Part shown: piece by piece, positions 8,564 to 16,629 of the stretch
How the letters are laid out: each line of letters begins with the position of its first letter
How positions within the stretch are numbered: the first letter of the stretch is position 1
From: Acinetobacter defluvii
GTDB taxonomy: Bacteria; Pseudomonadota; Gammaproteobacteria; Pseudomonadales; Moraxellaceae
Length of the DNA: 64,000 nucleotides
Assembly: GCF_001704615.3 (NCBI RefSeq)
Contig: NZ_CP029397.2
Span: 1,054,001 to 1,118,000, forward strand
Direction of reading: 5' to 3'
Made by a program: the position numbers and the translations under genes
The notes under the pieces: model-generated
What the model saw: the letters and a program-made list of their open reading frames with translations, nothing else
What the model was told of the DNA's origin: nothing
Databases searched by the model: none

Positions 8564-9383
8564 GGCACTGTTGCAAATAGTCGGTGGTGATAAACTTATC
8601 ATCCCCTTTTGCTGATGGAGCTGCACATGAACCCATTCAAAGGCCGGCATTTTCAGCGTGACATCATTCTGTGGGCCGTACGCTGGTACTGCAAATACGG
8701 CATCAGTTACCGTGAGCTGCAGGAGATGCTGGCTGAACGCGGAGTGAATGTCGATCACTCCACGATTTACCGCTGGGTTCAGCGTTATGCGCCTGAAATG
8801 GAAAAACGGCTGCGCTGGTACTGGCGTAACCCTTCCGATCTTTGCCCGTGGCACATGGATGAAACCTACGTGAAGGTCAATGGCCGCTGGGCGTATCTGT
8901 ACCGGGCCGTCGACAGCCGGGGCCGCACTGTCGATTTTTATCTCTCCTCCCGTCGTAACAGCAAAGCTGCATACCGGTTTCTGGGTAAAATCCTCAACAA
9001 CGTGAAGAAGTGGCAGATCCCGCGATTCATCAACACGGATAAAGCGCCCGCCTATGGTCGCGCGCTTGCTCTGCTCAAACGCGAAGGCCGGTGCCCGTCT
9101 GACGTTGAACACCGACAGATTAAGTACCGGAACAACGTGATTGAATGCGATCATGGCAAACTGAAACGGATAATCGGCGCCACGCTGGGATTTAAATCCA
9201 TGAAGACGGCTTACGCCACCATCAAAGGTATTGAGGTGATGCGTGCACTACGCAAAGGCCAGGCCTCAGCATTTTATTATGGTGATCCCCTGGGCGAAAT
9301 GCGCCTGGTAAGCAGAGTTTTTGAAACGTAAGGCCTTTGAATAAGACAAAAGGCTGCCTCATCGCTAACTTTGCAACAGTGCC
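8564..9383 (+). mobile_element. IS26, right copy
   Basis: 820 bp bounded by GGCACTGTTGCAAA and TTTGCAACAGTGCC, in the same orientation as the left copy and, as far as I can read, the same sequence. Followed by the right copy of the 8-bp duplication (CTCGCGAT, 9384-9391). Confidence 0.97.
8627..9331 (+). CDS. tnp26: IS26 transposase (right copy)
   Basis: 234 residues, with translation identical to the left copy, including the VFET carboxyl end and all three catalytic acidic residues. The pair can mobilise the aph(3')-Ia segment and recombine with other IS26 copies. Confidence 0.96.
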   Translation: MNPFKGRHFQRDIILWAVRWYCKYGISYRELQEMLAERGVNVDHSTIYRWVQRYAPEMEKRLRWYWRNPSDLCPWHMDETYVKVNGRWAYLYRAVDSRGRTVDFYLSSRRNSKAAYRFLGKILNNVKKWQIPRFINTDKAPAYGRALALLKREGRCPSDVEHRQIKYRNNVIECDHGKLKRIIGATLGFKSMKTAYATIKGIEVMRALRKGQASAFYYGDPLGEMRLVSRVFET

Positions 9384-10441
9384 CTCGCGATGACATCGCC
9401 CAGCGGCTGGCCATCATCCTGTGCATCGACCAGGGCGCCCCCGATCTCGGCGAAGGATTTCAGGGTGTCACGCACCACCCCCGCTTCGTCTGCGACCTTT
9501 GCATGGCAAATACGCTCCGAAGCACGGTAGAGACGGCCGACGATCCGGTCGTGGGTTTCGACCACTGCGTCGGCCAACATCGCCTGCCATTCCGAGACGC
9601 AAACAGCCAAGATCGCAAGCCGCCTGTCCTCCGGGAGATCGCGCATGCCGTCGGCATAATACCGTTCACCCTGCCTGCGCAGACGAGTCACCCGATGGGC
9701 AGGAACGCCGGCAAGCAGATCCTCGGGGAGATCGACGCGTTGCAGATATTCGAGCCGGTCGAGCAGCCGGTTGGCCGACGAAGAGTTCGAGCCAGGCTCG
9801 AACTGGCGCAGCCACACAAAACGGGTCACCCGATCATCAGCCGTCTCCTCGAGCAATGCCAGCAACTGTTCTCGGATCGACATAGGCAGCCGACTGGCGA
9901 TCCTCGTCTCGATGCGTCGCTCGGCATCGACGAGAGCCGCGGCACAAAGCCGCTCGATCGTGGATGTCGCGGGAAGGACAGTGCGGGTGCGTCGGCACTC
10001 GGCTACGAAGCGACGGGCGATATCCTCGTTCGACACCGCCATCTCGGCTTCTCGGAACAACCATTCCTTCAGCTCGCTCGCACCACGTCCGGAGAAGGTG
10101 CGGAAGCCGTAGAGCCCCCGTAACTCGGCAAGATGCTCGTGCCGTGTTTCCTCGCGGGCAGCATAGTCTACGAGATCGTCGGCACCCAGGCCAAGCTGCG
10201 CTCCGATAAATTCGATGACCTCTGCAGGGATCAGTTCGCCTGGAGCCAGCACCCGGCCGGGATAGCGCAGGACACACAATTGCAGGGCGAAGCCGAACCT
10301 GTTGTGAGCGCGCCGACGCAGCCTGATATGCCCAAAGTCTTCATCACTCAGCGTATAGTGCTTGAGCAAATCCGTCTGTGAAGTCGGCAAGCGCAACAGC
10401 GCGTCTTTCTGCCGATCGGTTAGAGTGACGCGACGCGGCAT
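9384..10441 (-). pseudogene. tnpA: Tn5393 transposase TnpA, N-terminal part (interrupted)
   Basis: Encodes about the first 352 residues of the Tn3-family transposase, starting MPRRVTLTDRQK at 10441, with the N-terminal DNA-binding region expected for recognition of the terminal repeats. It runs into the IS26 unit at 9384. The rest of the gene is at 4654-6489, in phase. It is divergent from tnpR across the 125-bp res region. Confidence 0.92.
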
Positions 10442-10566
10442 ACATGTTCCTTTTTCAAAATCTGATAGCGTTCAAGACGCTTTGTTTATGAAGCTGGTTG
10501 AGATACATTTCCAGAGGTCAATGCAATCGTGGCCGAAGCGCCGCCTCAAACCAACGTTTGTGATAC
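10442..10566. promoter_or_regulatory. Tn5393 res / divergent tnpA-tnpR promoter region
   Basis: The 125-bp gap between the divergent transposase and resolvase starts is where Tn3-family elements of this type carry the resolution site and both promoters. The individual resolvase subsites were not delimited. It appears undisturbed. Confidence 0.65.
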
Positions 10567-11181
10567 ATGCTGATCGGATATGCCCGCGTCTCCAAAGCCG
10601 ATGGCTCGCAGTCTCTCGACCTGCAGCACGACGCCTTGCGCGCCGCAGGTGTCGAACGGGACAATATCTATGATGATCTTGCTTCCGGCGGTCGTGATGA
10701 TCGCCCTGGCTTGACTGCCTGCCTCAAGTCATTGCGTGACGGCGATGTGCTGGTGGTCTGGAAGCTCGATCGCCTCGGACGATCGCTTGCCCATCTGGTC
10801 AACACGGTGAAGGAGCTGTCAGACCGCAAGATCGGCCTGCGGGTTCTGACTGGAAAGGGCGCTCAGATCGACACCACGACTGCGTCCGGTCGCATGGTGT
10901 TCGGAATCTTCGCCACCTTGGCCGAGTTCGAGCGGGATCTGATCCGAGAGCGCACCATGGCGGGTCTCGCCTCCGCGAGAGCGCGCGGTCGCAAGGGCGG
11001 ACGAAAATTCGCGCTCACCAAAGCTCAGGTGCGTCTCGCGCAAGCCGCCATGGCCCAGCGCGATACTTCAGTTTCCGATCTCTGCAAGGAACTCGGCATC
11101 GAGCGCGTCACTCTCTACCGATATGTCGGTCCCAAAGGCGAGCTCAGAGACCATGGAAAGCATGTTCTCGGACTTACGTAG
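10567..11181 (+). CDS. tnpR: Tn5393 resolvase TnpR (serine recombinase)
   Basis: A 204-residue site-specific recombinase that resolves cointegrates at res and represses tnpA. The catalytic Ser is residue 9 in GYARVSKADGSQ. The conserved WKLDRLGRS segment is at about 61-69, and the long helix AEFERDLIRERTMAG is at about 120-134. The C-terminal helix-turn-helix covers about 160-185. It is full length. About 28 bp of transposon sequence follow before the IS3-family element. Confidence 0.95.
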   Translation: MLIGYARVSKADGSQSLDLQHDALRAAGVERDNIYDDLASGGRDDRPGLTACLKSLRDGDVLVVWKLDRLGRSLAHLVNTVKELSDRKIGLRVLTGKGAQIDTTTASGRMVFGIFATLAEFERDLIRERTMAGLASARARGRKGGRKFALTKAQVRLAQAAMAQRDTSVSDLCKELGIERVTLYRYVGPKGELRDHGKHVLGLT

Positions 11182-11299
11182 CAACTCGTTTCTTTTCGCA
11201 GGTTGAGCCACAGAGGTGGATCAGGAAATTTGAACAACACTTATAAGTGATATTTTGCTCCCCAAATGATGTTATAAACATCAATATATGGAGTATTTT

Positions 11300-11605
11300 A
11301 TGACACGTAGACCAAGAAGAAATCATTCAAATGACTTTAAAGCTAAGGTAGCACTTGCTGCGATTAAAGCAGAAAAAACACTTGCTGAATTGAGTGCTGA
11401 ATTTGATGTTCATCAAAACCAAATTATTGACTGGAAAAATCAACTGATTTCAGCTTCCTCGCAAGCTTTCGATCAATCAAAAGCTCCAACAGAACCACCC
11501 ATCGATCTAAAAAAACTACATGCAAAAATCGGTGAGCAGGCATTAGAAATTGATTTTTTAGAAGGTGTGTTGAAGAAACTGGGTCGCTTCAACCACAAAA
11601 GTTAA
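11300..11605 (+). CDS. IS3-family transposase OrfA
   Basis: 101 residues from the ATG at 11300, which has GGAG six bases upstream (an ATG at 11288 is also in frame). It contains an HTH_8-type helix-turn-helix (NDFKAKVALAAIKAEKTLAE, then EFDVHQNQIIDWKN) and a C-terminal Leu-rich helix ending EIDFLEGVLKKLG. It binds the IS ends and is the N-terminal part of the OrfAB fusion transposase. Confidence 0.9.
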   Translation: MTRRPRRNHSNDFKAKVALAAIKAEKTLAELSAEFDVHQNQIIDWKNQLISASSQAFDQSKAPTEPPIDLKKLHAKIGEQALEIDFLEGVLKKLGRFNHKS

Positions 11606-12432
11606 TCGATGACTCACTTCAGATTTCAGTATCTAAGCAAGCTAAGCTGCTGAAAGTCTCCCGTGGTTGTTATTACTATCGCCCAAAACCTGTGAGTGAA
11701 TCAGATCTGAAGCTGATGCGCTGTATGGATGAGTTACATATGCAATACCCTTTTGCAGGTAGCCGTATGATGCGTGATTTATTGAATCGTCAAGGACATC
11801 ATATAGGACGACGTCATACACGTACTTTAATGAAGAAAATGGGCATTAATGCGTTATATCGTAAACCAAATCTAAGTCAGGCCAATCAAGCTCACCGTAA
11901 ATATCCATATCTGCTCAAAGGATTGGCTATTCAGCGCAGTAATCAAGTGTGGTCTACGGATATAACGTATATCCCTATGGCAAAAGGCTTTGTTTATTTA
12001 TGTGCTGTGATTGATTGGCATAGCCGCAAGGTACTTGCGCATAGAGTATCGATTAGTATGGAGGTTACATTTTGCATAGAAACATTAAATGAAGCTATTG
12101 AAAAATATGGCCGACCTGAAGTCTTTAATACAGACCAAGGCAGTCAGTTTACCAGTGATGCATTTATTGATGTATTGAAATCAAATGGCATTCAAATCAG
12201 TATGGATGGTAAAGGTCGATGGGTTGATAATGTGATGGTTGAACGATTATGGCGGAGCGTTAAATATGAAGAGGTGTATCTCAAAGCCTACAGCAATGTT
12301 TTGGATGCGAAGAAGCAATTAAACGCATATTTTGAATTTTATAATTTGAAACGACCTCATTCGAGTCTGGACAAAATGACTCCAGATGAGTTTTACTATG
12401 ACCAGCTACCACAACAAAATAAGGTAGCTTAA
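11575..12432 (+). CDS. IS3-family transposase OrfB (made by -1 frameshift)
   Basis: The catalytic half of the transposase. The first in-frame ATG is at 11692, but conserved OrfB sequence is readable upstream to about 11575 in the -1 phase relative to orfA (PQKLIDDSLQISVSKQ, then GCYYYRP). The active protein is therefore expected from a -1 frameshift near the GAAGAAACTGG stretch. The DDE residues are the Asp of STDITYIP, the Asp of FNTDQGSQF, and the Glu of MVERLWRSVKYE. Ends at TAA 63 bp before the right IS end. Confidence 0.88.
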   Translation, partial: ETGSLQPQKLIDDSLQISVSKQAKLLKVSRGCYYYRPKPVSESDLKLMRCMDELHMQYPFAGSRMMRDLLNRQGHHIGRRHTRTLMKKMGINALYRKPNLSQANQAHRKYPYLLKGLAIQRSNQVWSTDITYIPMAKGFVYLCAVIDWHSRKVLAHRVSISMEVTFCIETLNEAIEKYGRPEVFNTDQGSQFTSDAFIDVLKSNGIQISMDGKGRWVDNVMVERLWRSVKYEEVYLKAYSNVLDAKKQLNAYFEFYNLKRPHSSLDKMTPDEFYYDQLPQQNKVA

Positions 12433-12463
12433 CTAGAGCAGAGTATCACTTATAAATAAGCTT

Positions 12464-13360
12464 TTAGTTGTTCAAACAAGTGGGACCACCTCTGTAATCT
12501 TGTATAACATTAAGCTGTTTATCTAAAAAAATATAAGGATTTAAAAATAGCTCAGGAGGAAAGCAATCAAGTTCTTTTGCGAGTTCAATTAAGAAATCAT
12601 CTGCATAAATATCACCAATATAATGTGTAATATTATTGTTTTTATTTAGAAAAGCTCTAACACTTTCAGATTCCAGTTCATCAATTGTCGCTTTAGTTCC
12701 CGTCCAAATTAAACGGTGTTGTTCAGAATATTTGTCTTCAAGCAATGGGAAAAAAGCATCAGCATTGCCACTATAGCCAATAAATAAACTTGGATTAGAA
12801 TTTAAAGTATTTGCGATAAAATCACTAAGTTTTTCTGTATGTTCTTTAGTTTCATCCTCTGTATTTAATTGAACAAAGCCAGTACCTTGACCATGTAGAT
12901 GAACAATGGAAGGATCATTAATCAAATGATACAAGTGTGGATTAGCTGTCGCAAAATCATAAATAGATGGATGTAATCCAAGCATATTACAGGCACGAGA
13001 AAGAATACTGTCGAAATTAAAGGTTAAAACACGTTCAATATAATTAGCTTGCATTAAACAAGCCAATGCAATGTGTGCCCAATTTATTTTTTTGTTATCA
13101 ATAATATGTGGTTTAAGTAAATGTCTACGCTCATCTTTATCAAGCGCAGACATATATTTTCCATAATTATATTTGTCCTTTTCATGATCAATATTTTTAA
13201 CTTGTATTGGAAACTTTTTACATATTTCTTGAATTAATCCAGTCGCAGAAGGTACATCAGCTTTAACTGAACAGCCTGCACCAGTAAAAAACACATAGGG
13301 TTTTTCATTTTCTTTAGCTTGTTTTAATAGTTGTGCGACTTCTTGTACCGTGAAACTCAT
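12464..13360 (-). pseudogene. SIR2-domain protein, 3' end removed by the IS3-family element
   Basis: The N-terminal SIR2-like NAD-binding domain is intact: FFTGAGCSV at residues 24-32, TFNFDS at 113-118 with the catalytic-type Asn, and HLHGQG at 154-159 with the catalytic His. Residues 1-288 are native. From codon 289 the frame enters the IS end, adding YRGGPTCLNN before a stop. Many bacterial SIR2-like proteins are anti-phage NADases with a C-terminal sensor domain. Here any such domain is gone, so the encoded protein is a bare SIR2 domain of unknown activity. AT-rich and host-like. I cannot say how long the intact protein was. Confidence 0.75.
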
Positions 13361-13815
13361 AGTGTAAGAACCTAATATACATCTAAATTATGATTAGAAA
13401 GTGATGAGTGAAATTTATTATGGATACAACCTAAGTAGATTGCAAATATATAGTTTCTATGACGCTATATTGTGAGTTCGATACTTAAGGTGCCCATATA
13501 AATACTCACTTTTTTGCTTTAATGCTAAAAATAGCAAAATAAGTGTTTAATAAAAAATCAGCATAGATTTGCAGAATCACTTATTTCACAATCGATAAAG
13601 TTTGCATTAAATTTATTTTATGTTCTTCACACGAGGTTAAAGCTTATGACGATGAAAAGTATCCGCTTCAATACAGGTGATTTAGCCTGCTAAACTGCCA
13701 AGTTATTTTCATTCTTCAATAATTTTATGATGAAGCAAGTTGTGAGTTTACTTCATCAGTTTTGAAAATAATAAAAAACTTGAGAATATTTTAAAGAGCC
13801 TGCGGGGGCTCTTTT
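13361..13815. other. AT-rich intergenic region with hairpins and a 15-codon ORF
   Basis: 455 bp between the SIR2 start and the WYL regulator end. It holds a long imperfect hairpin at 13507-13545 (CACTT plus TTTTGCT pairing with AGCAAAA plus AAGTG), a small ORF at 13646-13693, a second hairpin (GATGAAG with CTTCATC, about 13731-13759) and a terminator at 13793. The SIR2 promoter should lie in its left part but was not pinned down. Confidence 0.5.
13646..13693 (+). CDS. Possible 15-residue peptide gene
   Basis: ATG at 13646 with a good GAGG ribosome site nine bases upstream; the product is MTMKSIRFNTGDLAC and then TAA. It is followed by a 7-bp-stem hairpin and a strong intrinsic terminator at 13793-13817, so a short transcript of about 200 bases is plausible. 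There is no plus-strand gene downstream for it to regulate. It may be a real micropeptide, part of a small RNA, or chance. Confidence 0.3.
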   Translation: MTMKSIRFNTGDLAC

Positions 13816-13817
13816 TT
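13793..13817 (+). terminator. Intrinsic terminator (plus strand)
   Basis: AAAGAGCC, loop TGCGGG, GGCTCTTTTTT. The T run is on the plus strand, so it mainly ends rightward transcription from the small ORF region. On the minus strand, after the WYL regulator, the T run is weak. Confidence 0.7.
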
Positions 13818-14811
13818 ATTCTATTTCATGTACTGCATTAAAAACTTCAATAGGTTCAATGCGAATTAATTTTTTACCAAAACTTCTTAGCCACCAGACC
13901 AACTGTGAAGTGAAAGGCACAATTGCACTGACTTCATACAGTTCATCATTCAGTTTTTTGACTTTTTGTGCTTTGCTCAGCTGACTTTCAGTAAAATATT
14001 GCGCATCATCCTCATGCATTACCAATTTTAATGCGACATTTTCAGTCGGTTTGTTGAAATCCACACGGAAACCAAGTGCGCCCGAGTCGATGTAAGCATC
14101 AATATCAAAATCAACAGGATGTAAAGCACGGCTGTCTAGAACCGTGGCTGATTTAAAGCGATGTAAAGCAAAGGTTTGTACTTCTGACTTATCGTAGCGG
14201 GTACAGATGAGATAAATAATTGCTCCTTTTTGAACCAAACCAAGTGGATTTAAGATATAGGTTTTTTCTTCACCTAAATGCCCACGTGCACGATACACAC
14301 ATTCGATTTGCTTGTCTTGTAATAAACCTTCATAAATGGCTTGTTGTGCCTGACGTTCGACGATTGGAGGAATTACAGGTTGATTAGCAGGCACGATACG
14401 CACGCGATTGATCCACTGACGAACGTTATTTTGTGTTGAAAGACTACGCCGTGCTAAATCAAACCAAGGATTCATTTCTTCGATTAAACTGGGTGGCAAT
14501 AAGTGATTAAGATGTTCTTCTACCATCATAAAAGTAACCGCTTGTGAACTGGTCATATGCGGTAAGCTTTGAATTGGGGCATCGGAACGCCAACGCCAAC
14601 CTTGAGGCACTGTTTTATTACTTTCAATTGGAAAGCGCTGTGCAATTTGGTTTAAATCACGCTGAATGGTGCGTAAACTGATTTCAATTCCTTCACGTTC
14701 TAGAGCTTCTTGTAATTCACGGGTGCCCATCCATTTTCCAGTAGACAGACGAGATAAAATTTGCCACTGACGGTAGAGGCTATTTGACGTTTCTTTTTCT
14801 TGAGAAGACAT
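13816..14811 (-). CDS. WYL-domain transcriptional regulator (YafY type)
   Basis: A 331-residue DNA-binding regulator. An N-terminal winged helix-turn-helix covers about residues 14-65 (ILSRLSTGKWMGTRELQEAL, then ISLRTIQRDLNQIA). The WYL sensor domain follows, with the segment YRARGHLGEEKTYILNPLGL at about 165-184; the namesake Trp-Tyr-Leu motif is IIYLIC here. WYL domains bind nucleic-acid or nucleotide ligands and often control stress or defence genes. It is divergent from the ATP-grasp/Anbu operon across 236 bp and is the natural candidate to control it or itself. Target unknown. Confidence 0.85.
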   Translation of the reverse strand: MSSQEKETSNSLYRQWQILSRLSTGKWMGTRELQEALEREGIEISLRTIQRDLNQIAQRFPIESNKTVPQGWRWRSDAPIQSLPHMTSSQAVTFMMVEEHLNHLLPPSLIEEMNPWFDLARRSLSTQNNVRQWINRVRIVPANQPVIPPIVERQAQQAIYEGLLQDKQIECVYRARGHLGEEKTYILNPLGLVQKGAIIYLICTRYDKSEVQTFALHRFKSATVLDSRALHPVDFDIDAYIDSGALGFRVDFNKPTENVALKLVMHEDDAQYFTESQLSKAQKVKKLNDELYEVSAIVPFTSQLVWWLRSFGKKLIRIEPIEVFNAVHEIE

Positions 14812-15047
14812 AATTCAGTTACAACATCAGCGAATAAAAGAAATAAACCTGAATAACAATAGGAAATATCAGACAGTTAAGCAAGACTTATCTAGAAAAA
14901 AATCTGTCTATATTTTGAAACAAGTTTGCGCAAAACTATACTTGAGTGTTTATGTGATTGCTGAATTAATAATCAAAACAGTGAAATATTTTGGCATTGT
15001 TGTTGCTTATATCCAAGTGACCATGCATCACAAAAATAGAGGTTTGT

Positions 15048-16607
15048 ATGTTTAAAGAAGATTATCTTACAAATTCAAGTCTCGATCATTTTACAATGCC
15101 GATCACGAGAATAGAACACTTAGAAACTCAAGGCGATTTCAATGTATCCACTGTACCAACTGATTCAGGTCAAGCGCTTTTAAAGCAAATTCAAACCCAG
15201 TTTTTTAATGAACTTTGTGATGATGTGCAGCTTCCTATAGAAATCACCCAAAAAATAGAAATATGGTTAGCACAGCATAGTTTAGAGGAATTACAACAAC
15301 TCAATGATGTATCCAAAGCCCATTTTGCTTATCACGGGATTACATTTACAGTGTATAGCGAATCTGAAAACTTGGAACGTAGCATTCCTTTTGACATGAT
15401 TCCTCGGGTTATTGCGAAAAAACAATGGGCAAAAATTGCAGCGGGTTGCACACAACGGGTTCAAGCTTTAAATCTATTTTTACATGACATTTATCATGAT
15501 GCTGAGATTTTAAATGCTGGCATTATCCCGAAAGCACAGGTATTTGCTCATGAGGCTTTTCAGCCGCATATGTTGAGTTTTCATGTAAAAGGGCAAATAT
15601 ACAGCCAAATCAGTGGCGTGGATTTAGTGCGAGATCGAACAGGTGAGTTCTATGTACTTGAAGATAATTTAAGAACACCTTCAGGGGTGTCTTATATGTT
15701 AGAAAGTCGTAAAATTAGCCAAAAAATCATGCCTGAATGGTGTCAGGTGAGTTTACAAGGTATTGAACATTATCCAATTTTATTAAAACAAGTGTTAGCA
15801 GAAAGTGCTTATGTCGACTCACCTTTTATTGTGGTTTTAACACCAGGGCGGTTTAATAGTGCTTATTATGAACATGCTTTTCTTGCAAGGGAAATGGGTG
15901 TTCCTTTAGTAACATCACGTGACCTTTATGTTGAGAACGACAGACTTTATGTGAAAACTGTCCGAGGTCGGCAACAAGTTGATGTAGTTTATAGACGTAT
16001 TGATGATAATTTTCTTGATCCACTGTGTTTTAGACCCGATAGTATGTTGGGTATTGCAGGACTGATGTCGGCATATTTAAAGCAACAAGTGGTGATTGCC
16101 AATGCACCAGGAACAGGTGTTGCAGATGATAAATCAATTTATCCTTATGTGGATAAAATGATTGAATTTTATCTAGGTGAACAGGCACTTTTACACAATG
16201 CGCCAACCTATTCTTGCCGTGATCCCGAACATTTAGATTATGTTTTAGCACATATGGAACATCTGGTGATCAAAGAAGCCCAAGGGTCGGGCGGGTATGG
16301 GATGTTAATTGGTTCTCAAGCCAGCGATGCTGATCTTGCTTATTTTAGACAAAAACTAATCATAGCACCTCATACATATATTGCTCAGCCTATTTTAGAT
16401 TTATCAATTTCCCCGACACTGACTGAAGACGGTGTCGAAGCACGTCATGTCGATTTGCGACCATTTATTTTAAGTTCGCCTGAGCGGACAGAAGTTGTAC
16501 CTGGTGGTTTAACACGTGTTGCAATGCAAAAAGACTCATTGGTTGTAAATTCCTCTCAAGGTGGCGGAATTAAAGACACATGGGTGCTTGATCAATTGCA
16601 TAACTGA
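15048..16607 (+). CDS. Circularly permuted ATP-grasp type 2 protein
   Basis: 519 residues of the DUF404/DUF407 circularly permuted ATP-grasp family, predicted amide-bond-forming ligases. Recognisable segments are VLEDNLRTPSGVSYMLESR at about residues 203-221, VVYRRIDDNFLDP at about 314-326, NAPGTGVADDKSIYPYVDKM at about 353-372, and KEAQGSGGYGML at about 408-419. A GAGG site precedes the ATG. It is the first gene of a four-gene operon with alpha-E, transglutaminase-like and Anbu genes, a combination predicted from comparative genomics to make and process a peptide tag. The substrate is unknown. Confidence 0.9.
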   Translation: MFKEDYLTNSSLDHFTMPITRIEHLETQGDFNVSTVPTDSGQALLKQIQTQFFNELCDDVQLPIEITQKIEIWLAQHSLEELQQLNDVSKAHFAYHGITFTVYSESENLERSIPFDMIPRVIAKKQWAKIAAGCTQRVQALNLFLHDIYHDAEILNAGIIPKAQVFAHEAFQPHMLSFHVKGQIYSQISGVDLVRDRTGEFYVLEDNLRTPSGVSYMLESRKISQKIMPEWCQVSLQGIEHYPILLKQVLAESAYVDSPFIVVLTPGRFNSAYYEHAFLAREMGVPLVTSRDLYVENDRLYVKTVRGRQQVDVVYRRIDDNFLDPLCFRPDSMLGIAGLMSAYLKQQVVIANAPGTGVADDKSIYPYVDKMIEFYLGEQALLHNAPTYSCRDPEHLDYVLAHMEHLVIKEAQGSGGYGMLIGSQASDADLAYFRQKLIIAPHTYIAQPILDLSISPTLTEDGVEARHVDLRPFILSSPERTEVVPGGLTRVAMQKDSLVVNSSQGGGIKDTWVLDQLHN

Positions 16608-16629
16608 TGCAAACATTAGGAGAATAAAA

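Larger units (their letters stand above)
6490..9383. mobile_element. IS26-aph(3')-Ia-IS26 composite transposon (Tn4352/Tn6020 type)
   Basis: Two complete 820-bp IS26 copies in direct orientation flank 1254 bp that carry a kanamycin resistance gene. Flanking 8-bp duplications are perfect. The layout is that of the IS26-flanked aphA1 transposons Tn4352 and Tn6020; which named version it is cannot be settled from memory. The unit splits tnpA of Tn5393. Confidence 0.93.
4621..11209. mobile_element. Tn5393-type transposon, tnpA-res-tnpR segment
   Basis: Terminal repeat, tnpA (split by the IS26 composite unit), res and tnpR are in normal Tn5393 order. The segment stops at TTGAGCC (11203-11209), just where the strA-strB segment at the left begins (TGAGCC, 141-146). 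The strAB part is thus missing here and present at 141-1928, so together the two pieces make up one complete Tn5393 gene set in permuted order. Confidence 0.85.
11210..12495 (+). mobile_element. IS3-family insertion sequence (about 1286 bp)
   Basis: The ends read ACAGAGGTGG and, inverted, CCACCTCTGT. Further inverted similarity continues inward (TTTGAACAAC, then TTATAAGTGATA and TGCTC). It contains two overlapping-phase frames, orfA and orfB, as expected of the family. AT-rich, Acinetobacter-like composition. The bases next to the ends do not match (AGCC left, AATC right), so one neighbour was replaced by deletion or recombination after insertion. I could not name it; the ISAba14-type group is a guess. 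Confidence 0.88.

Noticed and set aside
9371..10123. 250-residue plus-strand frame antisense to the tnpA N-terminal part
   Set aside because: Same reason: it is the shadow of a GC-rich real gene and starts inside the IS26 end.
12464..13360. Complete SIR2-based anti-phage system
   Set aside because: No partner gene is next to it and the 3' end is replaced by IS sequence, so only a broken gene can be claimed.
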